NCBI RefSeq assembly: GCF_000166135.1
Contig: NC_014666.1
Location: 5,580,001 to 5,644,000 of the forward strand
Length of the DNA stretch: 64,000 nt
Direction of reading: 5' to 3'
DNA from: Pseudofrankia inefficax
Lineage (GTDB): Bacteria > Actinomycetota > Actinomycetes > Frankiales > Frankiaceae
Shown: piece after piece, positions 10,327 through 18,936 of the stretch
Layout of the letters: each line of letters starts with the position of its first letter
Position numbering within the stretch: position 1 is the stretch's first letter
Position numbers and translations under genes: made by a program
Notes under the pieces: generated by a model
The model's input: only the letters and a program-made list of their open reading frames with translations
Told to the model about the DNA's origin: nothing
Databases searched by the model: none

Positions 10327-10407
10327 GATCCGGTCTCCAGGGACGCCCCAAGGCGCCCCGACCCGCGACATCCGCCCCGAAACGCCCTGTGGTGGTTGGA
10401 TGGCTTC

Positions 10408-10824
10408 ATGGTCCGTCACCGGTTGGCCCGACCGAGCCCGCGTCTGGTGACGGGGGCGTTCCTGGTCAGCGGGGTGACGCACCTGGTCCGGCCGTCGGTC
10501 TTCACCTCGGCGATCCCGCCGGCGCTGCCGCGCCCGCGCGACATCGTCTACCTCAGCGGGGCCGCCGAGCTGGTCTGCGCGGTCGGGCTCCTGACGAAGG
10601 CGCGCTGGGCCGGCCCGGCCAGCGCCGCCCTGCTGGTCGGGGTGTGGCCCGGGAACCTGCAGATGGCGCTGGACGCCACCTCCAGGGTCCGCCAGCGTGG
10701 CGCCCAGCCTCTCGACCTCGCGCTCGCCGCGCTGGCCTGGGCCCGGATGCCGCTGCAGGTCCCGATGATCCGTGCGGTGCTGTCCAACGCCGGGCCCGTC
10801 GTCGACGCCCCCGAGAAGTCCTGA
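10408..10824 (+). CDS. DoxX-like small integral membrane protein
   Basis: A 138-residue hydrophobic protein with about four membrane segments (FLVSGVTHLVRPSVF, IVYLSGAAELVCAVGLL, GPASAALLVGVWP, LDLALAALAWARM). The GxxHLxxP and YLSGAAEL motifs fit the DoxX/DUF4267-like group, whose biochemical role is poorly known. ATG 10408 is preferred to TTG 10396. The stop is 8 bp before the next gene, so the two are probably co-transcribed. Confidence 0.7.
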   Translation: MVRHRLARPSPRLVTGAFLVSGVTHLVRPSVFTSAIPPALPRPRDIVYLSGAAELVCAVGLLTKARWAGPASAALLVGVWPGNLQMALDATSRVRQRGAQPLDLALAALAWARMPLQVPMIRAVLSNAGPVVDAPEKS

Positions 10825-10832
10825 GCCCACCC

Positions 10833-11924
10833 ATGGCCGAGGTCGACGGCTTGTGCGCACCGGGGTTCGGCCCCGTGCGCGCGGCACTCGCCGAACTGCT
10901 CGCGACGCAGGACGTGGGCGCGTCCGCGGCCGTGTACGTCGACGGCGAACCGGTCGTCGACCTGTGGGGCGGGTACGCGGACGAGGCCAGGACGGTCCCG
11001 TGGCGCCGCGACACGATCGTGAACGTCTTCTCGACCTCGAAGACGATCACCGCGTTGTGCGCGCTGATGCTCGCCGACCGCGGGGAGCTGGACCTGGACG
11101 CGCCGATCGCGCGCTACTGGCCGGAGTTCGCCGCGGCGGGCAAGGAGCGGGTCCTGGTCCGCCACGCGCTCGCGCACACCGCGGGCCTGCCGACGCTGCA
11201 CGCGGGGCGCACCGCCGCGTACCTCTACGACTGGCTGGCCGTGACCGCGCAGCTCGCCGCGCAGGAGCCCGAATGGGAACCGGGGACCGACGCCGGCTAC
11301 CACGGCCTCACCCAGGGCTTCCTGGTGGGCGAGGTCGTCCGCCGCGTCACCGGCCATACGCTCGGCGCCTTCGTCGCGGCCGAGGTCGCCGGCCCGCTGG
11401 GGGTGGACTTCCACATCGGGCTGCCGGCCGAGCTCGATGCCCGGGTCGCACCCGTCATCCCGCCGCCGTCCGACCTGGCGGAGCAGCCGGACGAGGCTGA
11501 GACCGAGGACGAGAGCGGCGGCCCGAGGTTCCACGCCCTGGACGCGAACACACCGGCCTGGCGCCGCGCCGAGATTCCCGCCGCGAACGGCCACGGGAAC
11601 GCCCGGGCGGTCGCGGCCGCGCTGTCGGCGCTCGCCTGCGGCGGCGTCAGCCAGGGAAAGCGGCTGCTGTCCGCGGCTGGCTGCGCACGCGCCTGGGAGC
11701 AGCAGTTCCACGGCGTGGACCGCGTCCTGGGCGGCCCCAGGGCTCGCTACGGCATGGGGTTCCGCCTGGAGGGCTCGACCTGTTCGTGGGGCGGCTGGGG
11801 CGGCTCCCTCGCCCTGTTCGACCCGGATCGCCGGATGGCCGTCGCCTACGCGATGAACCGGATGCGCGACGCGGACACCCGCGGCCTCGAGATCATCACG
11901 GCCGTCTACGAGTCGCTCGGCTAA
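10833..11924 (+). CDS. Beta-lactamase-fold serine hydrolase (EstB/class C-like)
   Basis: A 363-residue protein of the beta-lactamase/esterase family. STSK at 67-70 gives the nucleophile Ser67 and Lys70; YHG near 155 stands in the place of the Tyr of the class C YxN motif. The N-terminus (GFGPVRAALAELL, then VYVDGEPVVDLWGGYAD) is typical of cytoplasmic carboxylesterase members; there is no signal peptide, so an antibiotic-resistance role is unlikely. An acidic loop (about 208-230) is an insert. It follows the DoxX gene closely and its stop overlaps the convergent gene by 4 bp. Confidence 0.88.
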   Translation: MAEVDGLCAPGFGPVRAALAELLATQDVGASAAVYVDGEPVVDLWGGYADEARTVPWRRDTIVNVFSTSKTITALCALMLADRGELDLDAPIARYWPEFAAAGKERVLVRHALAHTAGLPTLHAGRTAAYLYDWLAVTAQLAAQEPEWEPGTDAGYHGLTQGFLVGEVVRRVTGHTLGAFVAAEVAGPLGVDFHIGLPAELDARVAPVIPPPSDLAEQPDEAETEDESGGPRFHALDANTPAWRRAEIPAANGHGNARAVAAALSALACGGVSQGKRLLSAAGCARAWEQQFHGVDRVLGGPRARYGMGFRLEGSTCSWGGWGGSLALFDPDRRMAVAYAMNRMRDADTRGLEIITAVYESLG

Positions 11925-12295
11925 CCGCCGCCCGACGCGACCGGCCGGCGCCGAGTGGGATCGTGGCGCGGCCGCTGACTGGGCGCCGCGGTCGTGGTCG
12001 CCGCCGAGCTGGCCGAGGTCGGGTCCACCGTGGGTTCGGCCGGCATGGTGGCGGTACCGGACGAGGCCGACACGGCGGGGCTGGTCGGGGACGGCACCGC
12101 CGACGGGACCGGTGGCTCGGCCGGGGACGGGGACTCCACCCGGTCGACGGGGACGGCCCGGGGCACGTCCGCGTCCGGCGGGAGCGCGTGTTGGACGCTG
12201 AACCACGAGACCAGGACGGCCAGCCCGGTCGCCAGCATCCACAGAGCTACGCGACGCAGCGACCTGGCCACGCGGGCATGGTACATGGCGGACAT
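11921..12295 (-). CDS. Small membrane-anchored protein, Ser/Pro/Ala-rich, unknown
   Basis: I do not recognise this 124-residue protein. It has a basic start, one membrane helix (ALWMLATGLAVLVSWF, about 17-32) and a low-complexity Pro/Ser/Thr/Ala outer tail, so it is probably a single-pass protein with an exposed tail. ATG 12295 is used; ATG 12286 is equally possible. It is divergent from the two-component system (29 bp between starts) and may share its promoter region. Confidence 0.6.
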   Translation of the reverse strand: MSAMYHARVARSLRRVALWMLATGLAVLVSWFSVQHALPPDADVPRAVPVDRVESPSPAEPPVPSAVPSPTSPAVSASSGTATMPAEPTVDPTSASSAATTTAAPSQRPRHDPTRRRPVASGGG

Positions 12296-12324
12296 TCGGG
12301 GCAGTGAGCGCTACCGTCCGCGCT

Positions 12325-13032
12325 ATGGCGACAGTGCTCGTGGTCGAGGATGATCCGGCGGTGCGGGCGGCGCTCGTGCGTCACCTGACCGCCGCCGGGC
12401 ACGCGGTGCGCAGCGCGGGCGCCGCGCTGGACGCGGTGCGTGAGGTCACCCAGGTCGGGTGCGACCTGGTGCTGCTCGACCTCGGGCTGCCCGATCTCGA
12501 CGGCGCGGTCGCGCTGCGCATGCTGCGCGGCGTGACGGACGTGCCGGTCGTGGTCGCGACGGCCCGCGACGACGACGCCACGATCGTGCGGCTGCTCAAC
12601 AGCGGCGCCGACGACTATCTGGTCAAGCCGTTCACGCCGCAGCACCTCAACGCCCGGGTCGCCGCCGTGCTGCGCCGGGCGCGGCCCGGGCAGCACGCCG
12701 GCGACCTGGGTGAGGCGGCGGTGAGTCCCCCGCTGCGGGTGGGCGAGCTGGCCGTCGACATACCCCGCCGGGCCGCGACGTTGGCCGGCGCGCGGCTCGA
12801 CCTCACCCGGCGCGAGTTCGACCTGCTGGCCTACCTCGCCGCCCGGCCGGGCCTGGTGGTCGGGCGGGGCGAGCTGCTGACCGCGGTGTGGCACCAGGCC
12901 TACGGCGGTGACCAGACCATCGACGTCCACCTGTCGTGGCTGCGGCGCAAGCTGGGCGAGACCGCCGCGCGCCCGCGTTACCTGCACACGGTGCGCGGGG
13001 TCGGCGTCAAGCTCGAGGCGCCCGAGTCATGA
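12325..13032 (+). CDS. OmpR/PhoB-family response regulator
   Basis: A 235-residue response regulator. The receiver has ED at 8-9, phospho-acceptor Asp52 in LLDLGLPDLDG and Lys in YLVKPF (about 102). The C-terminal winged helix (about 138-232) shows DLTRREFDLLAYLAARPG and HLSWLRRKLGE...YLHTVRGVGVKL. ATG 12325 is chosen because MATVLVVEDD is the usual start. The stop overlaps the kinase gene by 4 bp (ATGA), so the two are translationally coupled partners. Confidence 0.95.
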   Translation: MATVLVVEDDPAVRAALVRHLTAAGHAVRSAGAALDAVREVTQVGCDLVLLDLGLPDLDGAVALRMLRGVTDVPVVVATARDDDATIVRLLNSGADDYLVKPFTPQHLNARVAAVLRRARPGQHAGDLGEAAVSPPLRVGELAVDIPRRAATLAGARLDLTRREFDLLAYLAARPGLVVGRGELLTAVWHQAYGGDQTIDVHLSWLRRKLGETAARPRYLHTVRGVGVKLEAPES

Positions 13033-14453
13033 GGGGCGAGCTGATCCGCCTCGCGATCGCGGTGACGTCGATGGTGGCGCTGGCCTTCCTGGTCCCGCTC
13101 GCGCTGATCGTGGCCCAGACGGCCCACGACCGGGCTCTCGCCCAGGCGGAGCGAACGGCCGCCGAGCTCGGCCCGGCCGTGGCGATCACCACCGACCGGT
13201 CCGCCCTGGAACGGGCGCTCGCCGCGAGCCAGGGAGGCGCCGACGGCCTGGCCGCGGTGCACGTGCCGGACTCGGACGGCACGCTGACCACGATCGGCCC
13301 GTCGCACGTCGGGCCGGACCAGCTGGCCGTCGTGACGATGAGCGGCCAGGAGTCGGTGGTCACCGTGCCGGGCGGCTCGGTGCTGCTCGGCCCGGTGGCG
13401 GTGAGCGGCGCGCGCATCGCGGTGGTCGAGGTGTTCGTGCCCGTGTCGGCCATGAGGCAGGGGGTGCGCGCGGCCTGGCTGGTGCTCGGCGGCCTGGCGG
13501 CGACGCTCGTAGCGATCTCGGTGGTGGTCGCCGACCGCCTGGGCAACCGGATGGTGCGGGCCACCCGGGCGCTCGCCTTCACGGCGCGCCGGCTCGGCGC
13601 GGGCGACCTGAACGCCCGCGTGCCCGCGTCGCGGGGCGGGGCTCCGCCGGAGGTGCGGGACGCGGCCGTCGCGTTCAACGCCATGGCCGACCGGGTGCGC
13701 CAGCTCGTCGCCGCCGAGCGGGAGCTGGCGGCCGACCTGTCCCATCGGCTCCGGACGCCGCTGACCGTGCTGCGGCTCAACACCGCGGCGCTCGGCGGGG
13801 CCGAGGCGGCCGACCAGGTCCAGCTGGCCGTCGACCGGCTGGAGCACGAGGTCGACCAGATCATCCGCGCGGCCCGCGACCGCGGCGCCAGCGGGCCGGT
13901 CGCGGTCGGCTGCGACGCGGCGGAGGTGGTGCGCGACCGGGTCGACTTCTGGTCGGTGCTCGCCGAGGACCAGGGCCGCCCCTGGCGGCTGGCCGGGGCC
14001 GGCGACAGCGCGCAGGTGCCCGTCGCCAGGGCGGAGCTCGCCGCCGCCCTCGACGCGCTGCTGGGCAACATCTTTCACCACACCGGCGAGGGGGTGGCGT
14101 TCGCGGTCGCGCTGCGGGTCACGGCGGGCGCCGCGACGATCAGGGTCGCGGACGCGGGGCCCGGGATCGCGGACCCGGCCGAGGCCATGCGGCGGGGCGC
14201 CGGCGCGGGCGGCGCGGGCTCGACCGGGCTCGGCCTGGACATCGCCCGGCGGGTCGCCACGTCGACCGGCGGTGAGCTGACGATCGGGCGCTCCCGGCTG
14301 GGCGGCGCGGACATCCGGCTGCGGCTGCGCACGGGAGCCGGCCAGACGGCGGTACGCCCCCGGCGGCAGTCACGCCGGCAGGCGCGCCGCCACGCCGTCG
14401 TCCCGGCGCGCCGGACACGCGGTGGCTCGGGCGGTTCCCTAAGCCAGCCCTAA
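13029..14453 (+). CDS. Membrane sensor histidine kinase, partner of the adjacent response regulator
   Basis: A 474-residue kinase with helix 1 at about 8-30, an outer sensor of about 120 residues, helix 2 near 150-170, a HAMP segment (ARRLGAGDLNARVP), the H-box DLSHRLRTPLTVLR with His239, a weak N-box (LLGNIFHHTGEG), DAGPGI and GLGLDIARRVATSTGG. The N-box Asn sits in an unusual LLGN context, but the rest is complete. The short Arg-rich C-tail has no known role. The signal sensed is unknown. Confidence 0.93.
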   Translation: MRGELIRLAIAVTSMVALAFLVPLALIVAQTAHDRALAQAERTAAELGPAVAITTDRSALERALAASQGGADGLAAVHVPDSDGTLTTIGPSHVGPDQLAVVTMSGQESVVTVPGGSVLLGPVAVSGARIAVVEVFVPVSAMRQGVRAAWLVLGGLAATLVAISVVVADRLGNRMVRATRALAFTARRLGAGDLNARVPASRGGAPPEVRDAAVAFNAMADRVRQLVAAERELAADLSHRLRTPLTVLRLNTAALGGAEAADQVQLAVDRLEHEVDQIIRAARDRGASGPVAVGCDAAEVVRDRVDFWSVLAEDQGRPWRLAGAGDSAQVPVARAELAAALDALLGNIFHHTGEGVAFAVALRVTAGAATIRVADAGPGIADPAEAMRRGAGAGGAGSTGLGLDIARRVATSTGGELTIGRSRLGGADIRLRLRTGAGQTAVRPRRQSRRQARRHAVVPARRTRGGSGGSLSQP

Positions 14454-14766
14454 GAGACCTTCTCGGCTCCCTCAGGCCGGGCGGTGGCGGCCTACCGGCC
14501 GGTTAGCGTCGACGACGAGCCCACATCGAGGACGTCCCCCCACGATGTGCTCGAAGCACCGCTTCACCGGCTGAGCGGTCAGGCGGCGGCCACCCGGCCG
14601 TCGCCCGCGTCGGCGGCGTCCTTCCCTCCCCCCCGGGGACGCCGTCGCCCCGGCCCGGCGGCGTCCTCACCTCCCCCCCAAGGACGCCGCCGGCCCGGCA
14701 CCGGCACCGGCACCGGTGCCGCTGCCGCTGCCGCACGAACTTCTGCCCTACGAACCTCGGGTTCGG
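14454..14766. other. Intergenic region between convergent genes
   Basis: No gene. It holds a pair of hairpins with 45-bp period (14614-14689) and a GGCACC/GCTGCC hexamer run near 14697-14734. These probably act as transcription barriers between the convergent kinase and DUF3237 genes. Confidence 0.6.
14614..14689. terminator. Two tandem hairpins with C-rich loops (45-bp period)
   Basis: CGGCGTCC at 14614 pairs with GGACGCCG at 14637, and the same pair recurs at 14659 and 14682. Each stem is 8 bp with a 15-base C-rich loop. Location between convergent stops suggests a bidirectional terminator. Confidence 0.6.
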
Positions 14767-15264
14767 TCACGTCACGCGGTAGAGGCTCAGCACCACCCGC
14801 CGGGGCTCGCGCCGGCCGACGCCAATCGCGACCGTCCGGTTGAGGTGCAGCCAGGCCGGCGCGCCGGTGGTGAAGCGCACGATGGTGCGAAAGACATACG
14901 CGTCCGGCTCGATGGGTTCGCCGCGGGCCAGCCGCGCCATCACCTCGGGCGGGCCGTGACGCAGGCCGTCGCTGCGGACTTCGATCAGCGCCCCGTCGTC
15001 GGCGCGGATGACGTAGTGCGCGGCGATGTCCAGGACGCCGTCGGCCCGGGCCACCTGCCAGTCGACGCCGCCCTCGACCAGGGTCCCGTTGAGCTCCGGG
15101 CCGCGCACGGTGCCGCCGGCGAGCGGGACGAACCGGCGCTCGCCGTAGGCGGCCTGGCCGAGTGAGACGACCGCGCCGACGTCGCAGCGCACCTGCGCCA
15201 TCGGCAGCAGCGGCGGCGGGGGTGGTAGCTCGGCCGGTGCGGCGGGCTCGGGGGTGCTGCTCAC
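14767..15264 (-). CDS. DUF3237 (UPF0311) family protein
   Basis: A 165-residue protein of the DUF3237 family, a small beta-barrel group with no proven enzyme activity. Family marks are RRFVPLAGGTVRGPELNGTL, GGVDWQ, LDIAAHYVIRADDGALIEV.S.GLRHGP and the YVFRTIVRF stretch. GTG 15264 gives an N-terminal Pro-rich extension; an internal ATG (MAQVRCDVG) would give about 145 residues. It is divergent from the monooxygenase operon and might belong to the same catabolic function, but no operator is seen on its side. Confidence 0.75.
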   Translation of the reverse strand: MSSTPEPAAPAELPPPPPLLPMAQVRCDVGAVVSLGQAAYGERRFVPLAGGTVRGPELNGTLVEGGVDWQVARADGVLDIAAHYVIRADDGALIEVRSDGLRHGPPEVMARLARGEPIEPDAYVFRTIVRFTTGAPAWLHLNRTVAIGVGRREPRRVVLSLYRVT

Positions 15265-15418
15265 GGGGCGTGAGCCTAGGAGCGGCGAGCCGGATCGCCC
15301 GTCGTTCGGTTCCGCTGAGCGGAAGGCCGGAGCGGCCGGGCCCGGAGCTCGCCGGGTCGTGAGCCGCCCCTCAAGTTGACCCGACCAGGCCCGAGGACGT
15401 CTACTGTGACCTGGTCTC

Positions 15419-15428
15419 TGATATATCA
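15419..15428. promoter_or_regulatory. GntR-type operator, monooxygenase promoter
   Basis: TGATATATCA, a perfect 10-bp palindrome in sequence that is otherwise very GC-rich, 18 bp before the monooxygenase GTG. The context CTCTGATATATCAAT recurs (in part) at 18898 and 19474 around the GntR and flavin reductase genes. Confidence 0.7.
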
Positions 15429-15446
15429 ATCCGGAGAGGGGCGAAC

Positions 15447-16829
15447 GTGTCCGCTGGGCGCGACGACCAGATCACCCTGGTCGCTTTCATGCAGGCGTCG
15501 AACGTGTCGGTGTACTCGGGCTCCTGGCGGTACCCGAGCTCCGCGCCCGACTTCCTCGACCTGCGCTACTACCAGCGGATCGCGCGCGTGCTCGAGGAGG
15601 GCACGTTCGACCTGATGTTCTTCGACGACCGCCTGGCGATGCCGGCGATCTACGGCGGCTCCCCCGCCGAGGCGGTCCGGTACGGCGCCCGGCCGGTCAA
15701 GCTCGACCTGACCGCCGTCCTGGGCGCTGCCGCGGCGGCGACGACCCACCTGGGCCTGGGTGCCACCTACTCGACGACCTACTACCCGCCGTTCCACGTC
15801 GCGCGGACGTTCGCCACCCTCGACCACCTCAGCGGCGGCCGGGCGGCCTGGAACGTCGTCACGTCGGTCAACGACGCCGAGGCGCGGAACTTCGGGGTCG
15901 AGCAGCACCTCGCCCACGACGAGCGCTACGACCGCGCCGAGGAGTTCATCGAGGTCGTCACCCAGCTGTGGGACTCCTGGGAGGACGACGCGATCCTGTT
16001 CGACCAGAAGTCGGGCGAGTTCGCCGACCCGGCCAAGGTCCACGAGATCGACTACCAGGGCAAGTACTTCAACGTCCGCGGACCGCTGACGGTCCCCCGC
16101 TCGCCGCAGGGGCGCCCGCCGATCATCCAGGCCGGGCAGTCGGGCCGTGGGCAGCAGTTCGCCGCCAAGTGGGCCGACCTGATCTTCACCGCCGACCCGA
16201 GCCAGGCCGTCGCGCAGGAGCACTACAAGGGCCAGAAAGAGCTCATCGTCGCCGCGGGGCGCGACCCCAAGGCCGTGCGGCTGCTGCCGATGGTGTACGC
16301 CGTGGTGGGTGAGACCGAGACGATCGCCCGCGAGAAGGAGAACATCCTGCTCAACGAGCTCGTGCACCCGCTGGCGTCGCTGACGCTGCTCTCCGAGCTC
16401 ACCAACCACGACTTCTCCGGCTACTCGCTCGACGACGAGGTCACCGACGAGCTGATCAACTCGATCTCCGGCATCCGCGGGCTCGTCCAGGGCGTGAAGC
16501 GCCACCTGGGCGGTGGCAAGGTGACCCTGCGGACGCTGGCCAACCACCGGGCCACCCTGCTGCAGGGCCCGCGGTTCGTCGGCACCGGCGAGCAGATCGC
16601 CGACCAGATGCAGGACTGGTTCGAGACCTACTCCTGTGACGGCTTCGTGCTCGCCGCGACCCACTTCCCCGGCGCGTTCGAGGACTTCGTCCGGCTCGTG
16701 GTGCCCGAGCTGCGCAAGCGCGGGCTGCTGCGCACCGAGTACGCCGGCTCGACGCTGCGCGAGAACCTGGGGCTGGCCCGCCCCGCGAGCAGCTTCGCGC
16801 CGACGGCAGGCGAAGCCGCCGATGCCTGA
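15447..16829 (+). CDS. FMNH2-dependent monooxygenase (NtaA/SnaA/DszA family)
   Basis: A 460-residue luciferase-fold monooxygenase of the NtaA/SnaA/SoxA(DszA) group, which uses reduced flavin supplied by a separate reductase to attack C-N or C-S substrates. Typical stretches are FDLMFFDDRLAMP, LGLGATYSTTYYPPFHVARTFATLDHLSGGRAAWNVVTS, and PPIIQAGQSGRGQQFAAKWAD. Length is normal. GTG 15447 follows GGAGAGGG. The CoA transferase gene overlaps its end by 8 bp. A flavin reductase gene lies at 18937, under the same operator type, and is the likely partner. The substrate is unknown. Confidence 0.9.
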   Translation: MSAGRDDQITLVAFMQASNVSVYSGSWRYPSSAPDFLDLRYYQRIARVLEEGTFDLMFFDDRLAMPAIYGGSPAEAVRYGARPVKLDLTAVLGAAAAATTHLGLGATYSTTYYPPFHVARTFATLDHLSGGRAAWNVVTSVNDAEARNFGVEQHLAHDERYDRAEEFIEVVTQLWDSWEDDAILFDQKSGEFADPAKVHEIDYQGKYFNVRGPLTVPRSPQGRPPIIQAGQSGRGQQFAAKWADLIFTADPSQAVAQEHYKGQKELIVAAGRDPKAVRLLPMVYAVVGETETIAREKENILLNELVHPLASLTLLSELTNHDFSGYSLDDEVTDELINSISGIRGLVQGVKRHLGGGKVTLRTLANHRATLLQGPRFVGTGEQIADQMQDWFETYSCDGFVLAATHFPGAFEDFVRLVVPELRKRGLLRTEYAGSTLRENLGLARPASSFAPTAGEAADA

Positions 16830-18069
16830 CCCGACGGAGTCCCAGCCGGCCGGGCCACGGCCGGCTGGGGGGCGGCCGGGCGCCATGCTCGGCGGCATCC
16901 GGGTCCTGGACATGGCGTCGCTCGCCGCGGCGCCGCTGGTGGCGACCTACCTCGGCGAGTTCGGCGCCGACGTCATCAAGATCGAGCAGCCGCGCGGCGG
17001 CGACCCGATCCGCGGCTGGGGCGCGCGCAAGGACGGCGTCGGGCTGATGTGGAAGAGCGTCAGCCGCAACAAGCGCTCGGTGACCGTCGACCTGCGGCTG
17101 CCCGAGGGGCAGGAGCTGGTCCGCCGGCTCGCGGCGACCTGCGACGTCGTCGTCGCCAACACCCGCCCGCGGACCCTGACCCGCTGGGGGCTGGACTACG
17201 CCCGGCTGCGCGAGGTCAACCCCCGGATCGTGATGCTGCACGTGACCGGCTTCGGGCTGACCGGGCCGAAGGCGGACCGGCCGGGCTTCGGCACCCTCGG
17301 GGAGGCGATGAGCGGCTTCGCCCACGTCACCGGCGAGGCCGACGGGCCGCCGACCCTGCCCCCGTTCATGCTCGCCGACGGGGTCGCGTCGCTGAACGCC
17401 GCCTACGCGGTGCTGACGGCGCTCTACCACCGCGACGTCCACGGCGCGGACGGCCAGCTGATCGACGTGAACCTGATCGACCCGCTGGCCCGGCTGCTGG
17501 AGCAGTCGGTGCTCGCGTACGACCAGCTCGGCACCGTCCAGCGCCGGTCCGGCAACCGCTGGGACATCTCGGCGCCGCGCAACACCTACCGCACCAAGGA
17601 CGACCGGTGGCTGGCCATGTCGGGCAGCGCGCCGACGGTCGCGCTGCGGATCTTCCACGCCATCGGGCGGTCGGACCTCGCCGCGGACCCCGACTTCGCG
17701 GATCCGGTGCGCCGGCTGACGCGGGCCCGTGAGGTCGACGAGGTGGTGGCCGAGTGGGTCGCCGGCCAGACCCTCGACGCGGCGATGGCGGTCTTCGAAC
17801 GGGCCGAGATCGCCGCGGCGCCGGTCTACGACGTCGTGGGGCTGCTCGAGGACGAGCAGACGGTCGCTCGGGAGGTCTTCCGGCGGGTCGAGGACGCGGA
17901 GCTCGGCTCGATGCTCGTGCAGGGGCCGGTGTCGCGGTTCTCCGACCACGTGGGCGTCGTCGACAGCCTGGGCCCCCGGCTCGGCGAGCACACCGACGAC
18001 GTGCTCGGCGAGCTGCTGGACCTGTCCGCGGCCGACCTGGCCGGGCTGCGGGAGCGTCAGGTCATCTGA
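16822..18069 (+). CDS. CaiB/BaiF-family (class III) CoA transferase
   Basis: A 415-residue class III CoA transferase that moves CoA between carboxylic acids. Family features are GIRVLDMASLAAAPLVATYLGEFGADVIKIEQPRGGD, the SRNKRSVTVDLR segment and a nucleophile Asp expected in the LADGVASLNAAYAVL region (Asp near 179). ATG 16822 overlaps the monooxygenase stop by 8 bp, implying coupling. It probably activates the acid produced by, or fed to, the monooxygenase step; this is inferred from the gene order. Confidence 0.9.
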   Translation: MPDPTESQPAGPRPAGGRPGAMLGGIRVLDMASLAAAPLVATYLGEFGADVIKIEQPRGGDPIRGWGARKDGVGLMWKSVSRNKRSVTVDLRLPEGQELVRRLAATCDVVVANTRPRTLTRWGLDYARLREVNPRIVMLHVTGFGLTGPKADRPGFGTLGEAMSGFAHVTGEADGPPTLPPFMLADGVASLNAAYAVLTALYHRDVHGADGQLIDVNLIDPLARLLEQSVLAYDQLGTVQRRSGNRWDISAPRNTYRTKDDRWLAMSGSAPTVALRIFHAIGRSDLAADPDFADPVRRLTRAREVDEVVAEWVAGQTLDAAMAVFERAEIAAAPVYDVVGLLEDEQTVAREVFRRVEDAELGSMLVQGPVSRFSDHVGVVDSLGPRLGEHTDDVLGELLDLSAADLAGLRERQVI

Positions 18070-18886
18070 CCGCGCCGGCGCCGGTCCCCGAGGCGGGGCC
18101 GGCGCCGGCCACCGGCTCGGCGCCGAACAGCCGGGAGACCAGCAGCTGACCGGCGCTGACCACGTGCTCCTCGGACACCCGGCGGGCCCGGGCCGCGTTG
18201 CCGGCGGCGAGCGCGTCGACGATGTCGTCGTGCTCCCGCAGGGCGCAGCCCACCTGCTCGGGAACCATGTCGAAGAACGACCAGGGGATGATCCGCCCGG
18301 TCTGGCGGATCAGCGCGATCAGCCGCACCGAGTGGCTCGCGCGGTTGATCGCCCGGTGGAACAGGAAGTTCGCCGTCTTCAGGTCGCCGCCGGCCTCGAC
18401 CGCCGTGCGGACGTCGGCCGCGAGCCGGCGCACCTCGGCCAGGTCCGGCCCGGAGATCCGTTCCGCCGCCCAGGCGGCCGCGGCGCCCGAGAGCAGGGCG
18501 ATCAGGGCGAAGTTGTCCTCCACGTCGCGCTGACTCAGGCCGACGACGGTGACCCCGCTGCGGGGCGCGACGTGGACCAGTCCCTCGAACTGCAAGGTCA
18601 GGCAGGCCTCGCGGACCGGGGTCCGGCTGGTGCCCAGCCAGGCGGCGGTCTCGTCCAGGTCGATCCGCGTGCCCGGCCGGAACCGGCCGCTCATGATCTC
18701 GTCACGGAGCACATCGGCCACCCGGTCCCGCGCGGTCGCGCCCAGCCGCAGCCGGCGCGGGCCGCCGGCCGCCTCGTCGCCGGCCTGGCCGTCACCCGCC
18801 GGCGCGGAGGTCACGGCCAGGCTCGGGCCCGCCGCCATCCGGGCGGGTCCGCTGTCAAGCGGATGTGAGTGACTGGGCGTTGACAC
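18062..18886 (-). CDS. GntR-family regulator with FCD domain
   Basis: A 274-residue regulator. The winged helix (about 48-118) reads VADVLRDEIMSGRFRPGTRIDLDETAAWLGTSRTPVREACLTLQFEGLV, and the FCD domain (125-260) has the helical set with Asp/His metal-type residues (FLFHRAINRASHS, LREHDDIVDALAAGN..A). It should be a repressor released by an acid or CoA-ester effector. GTG 18886 is used; ATG 18838 gives a shorter form. Its 3' end overlaps the CoA transferase by 8 bp. Palindromic sites at 15419, 18898 and 19474 are its probable operators. Confidence 0.9.
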   Translation of the reverse strand: MSTPSHSHPLDSGPARMAAGPSLAVTSAPAGDGQAGDEAAGGPRRLRLGATARDRVADVLRDEIMSGRFRPGTRIDLDETAAWLGTSRTPVREACLTLQFEGLVHVAPRSGVTVVGLSQRDVEDNFALIALLSGAAAAWAAERISGPDLAEVRRLAADVRTAVEAGGDLKTANFLFHRAINRASHSVRLIALIRQTGRIIPWSFFDMVPEQVGCALREHDDIVDALAAGNAARARRVSEEHVVSAGQLLVSRLFGAEPVAGAGPASGTGAGAVR

Positions 18887-18897
18887 GGCGATCAGCG

Positions 18898-18907
18898 TAT
18901 ATCAGAG
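18898..18907. promoter_or_regulatory. GntR-type half operator upstream of the regulator gene
   Basis: On the minus strand this reads CTCTGATATA, the same ten bases as the left part of the site before the monooxygenase; the right half is degenerate (CGC). It lies 12 bp before the GntR start, consistent with weak autoregulation. Confidence 0.5.
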
Positions 18908-18936
18908 TCGAGCCGACCTCACCCGGCTCGGCCCGC

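Noticed and set aside
10833-11924. Beta-lactamase resistance gene.
   Set aside because: No export signal and esterase-type context around STSK; a cytosolic hydrolase is more likely.
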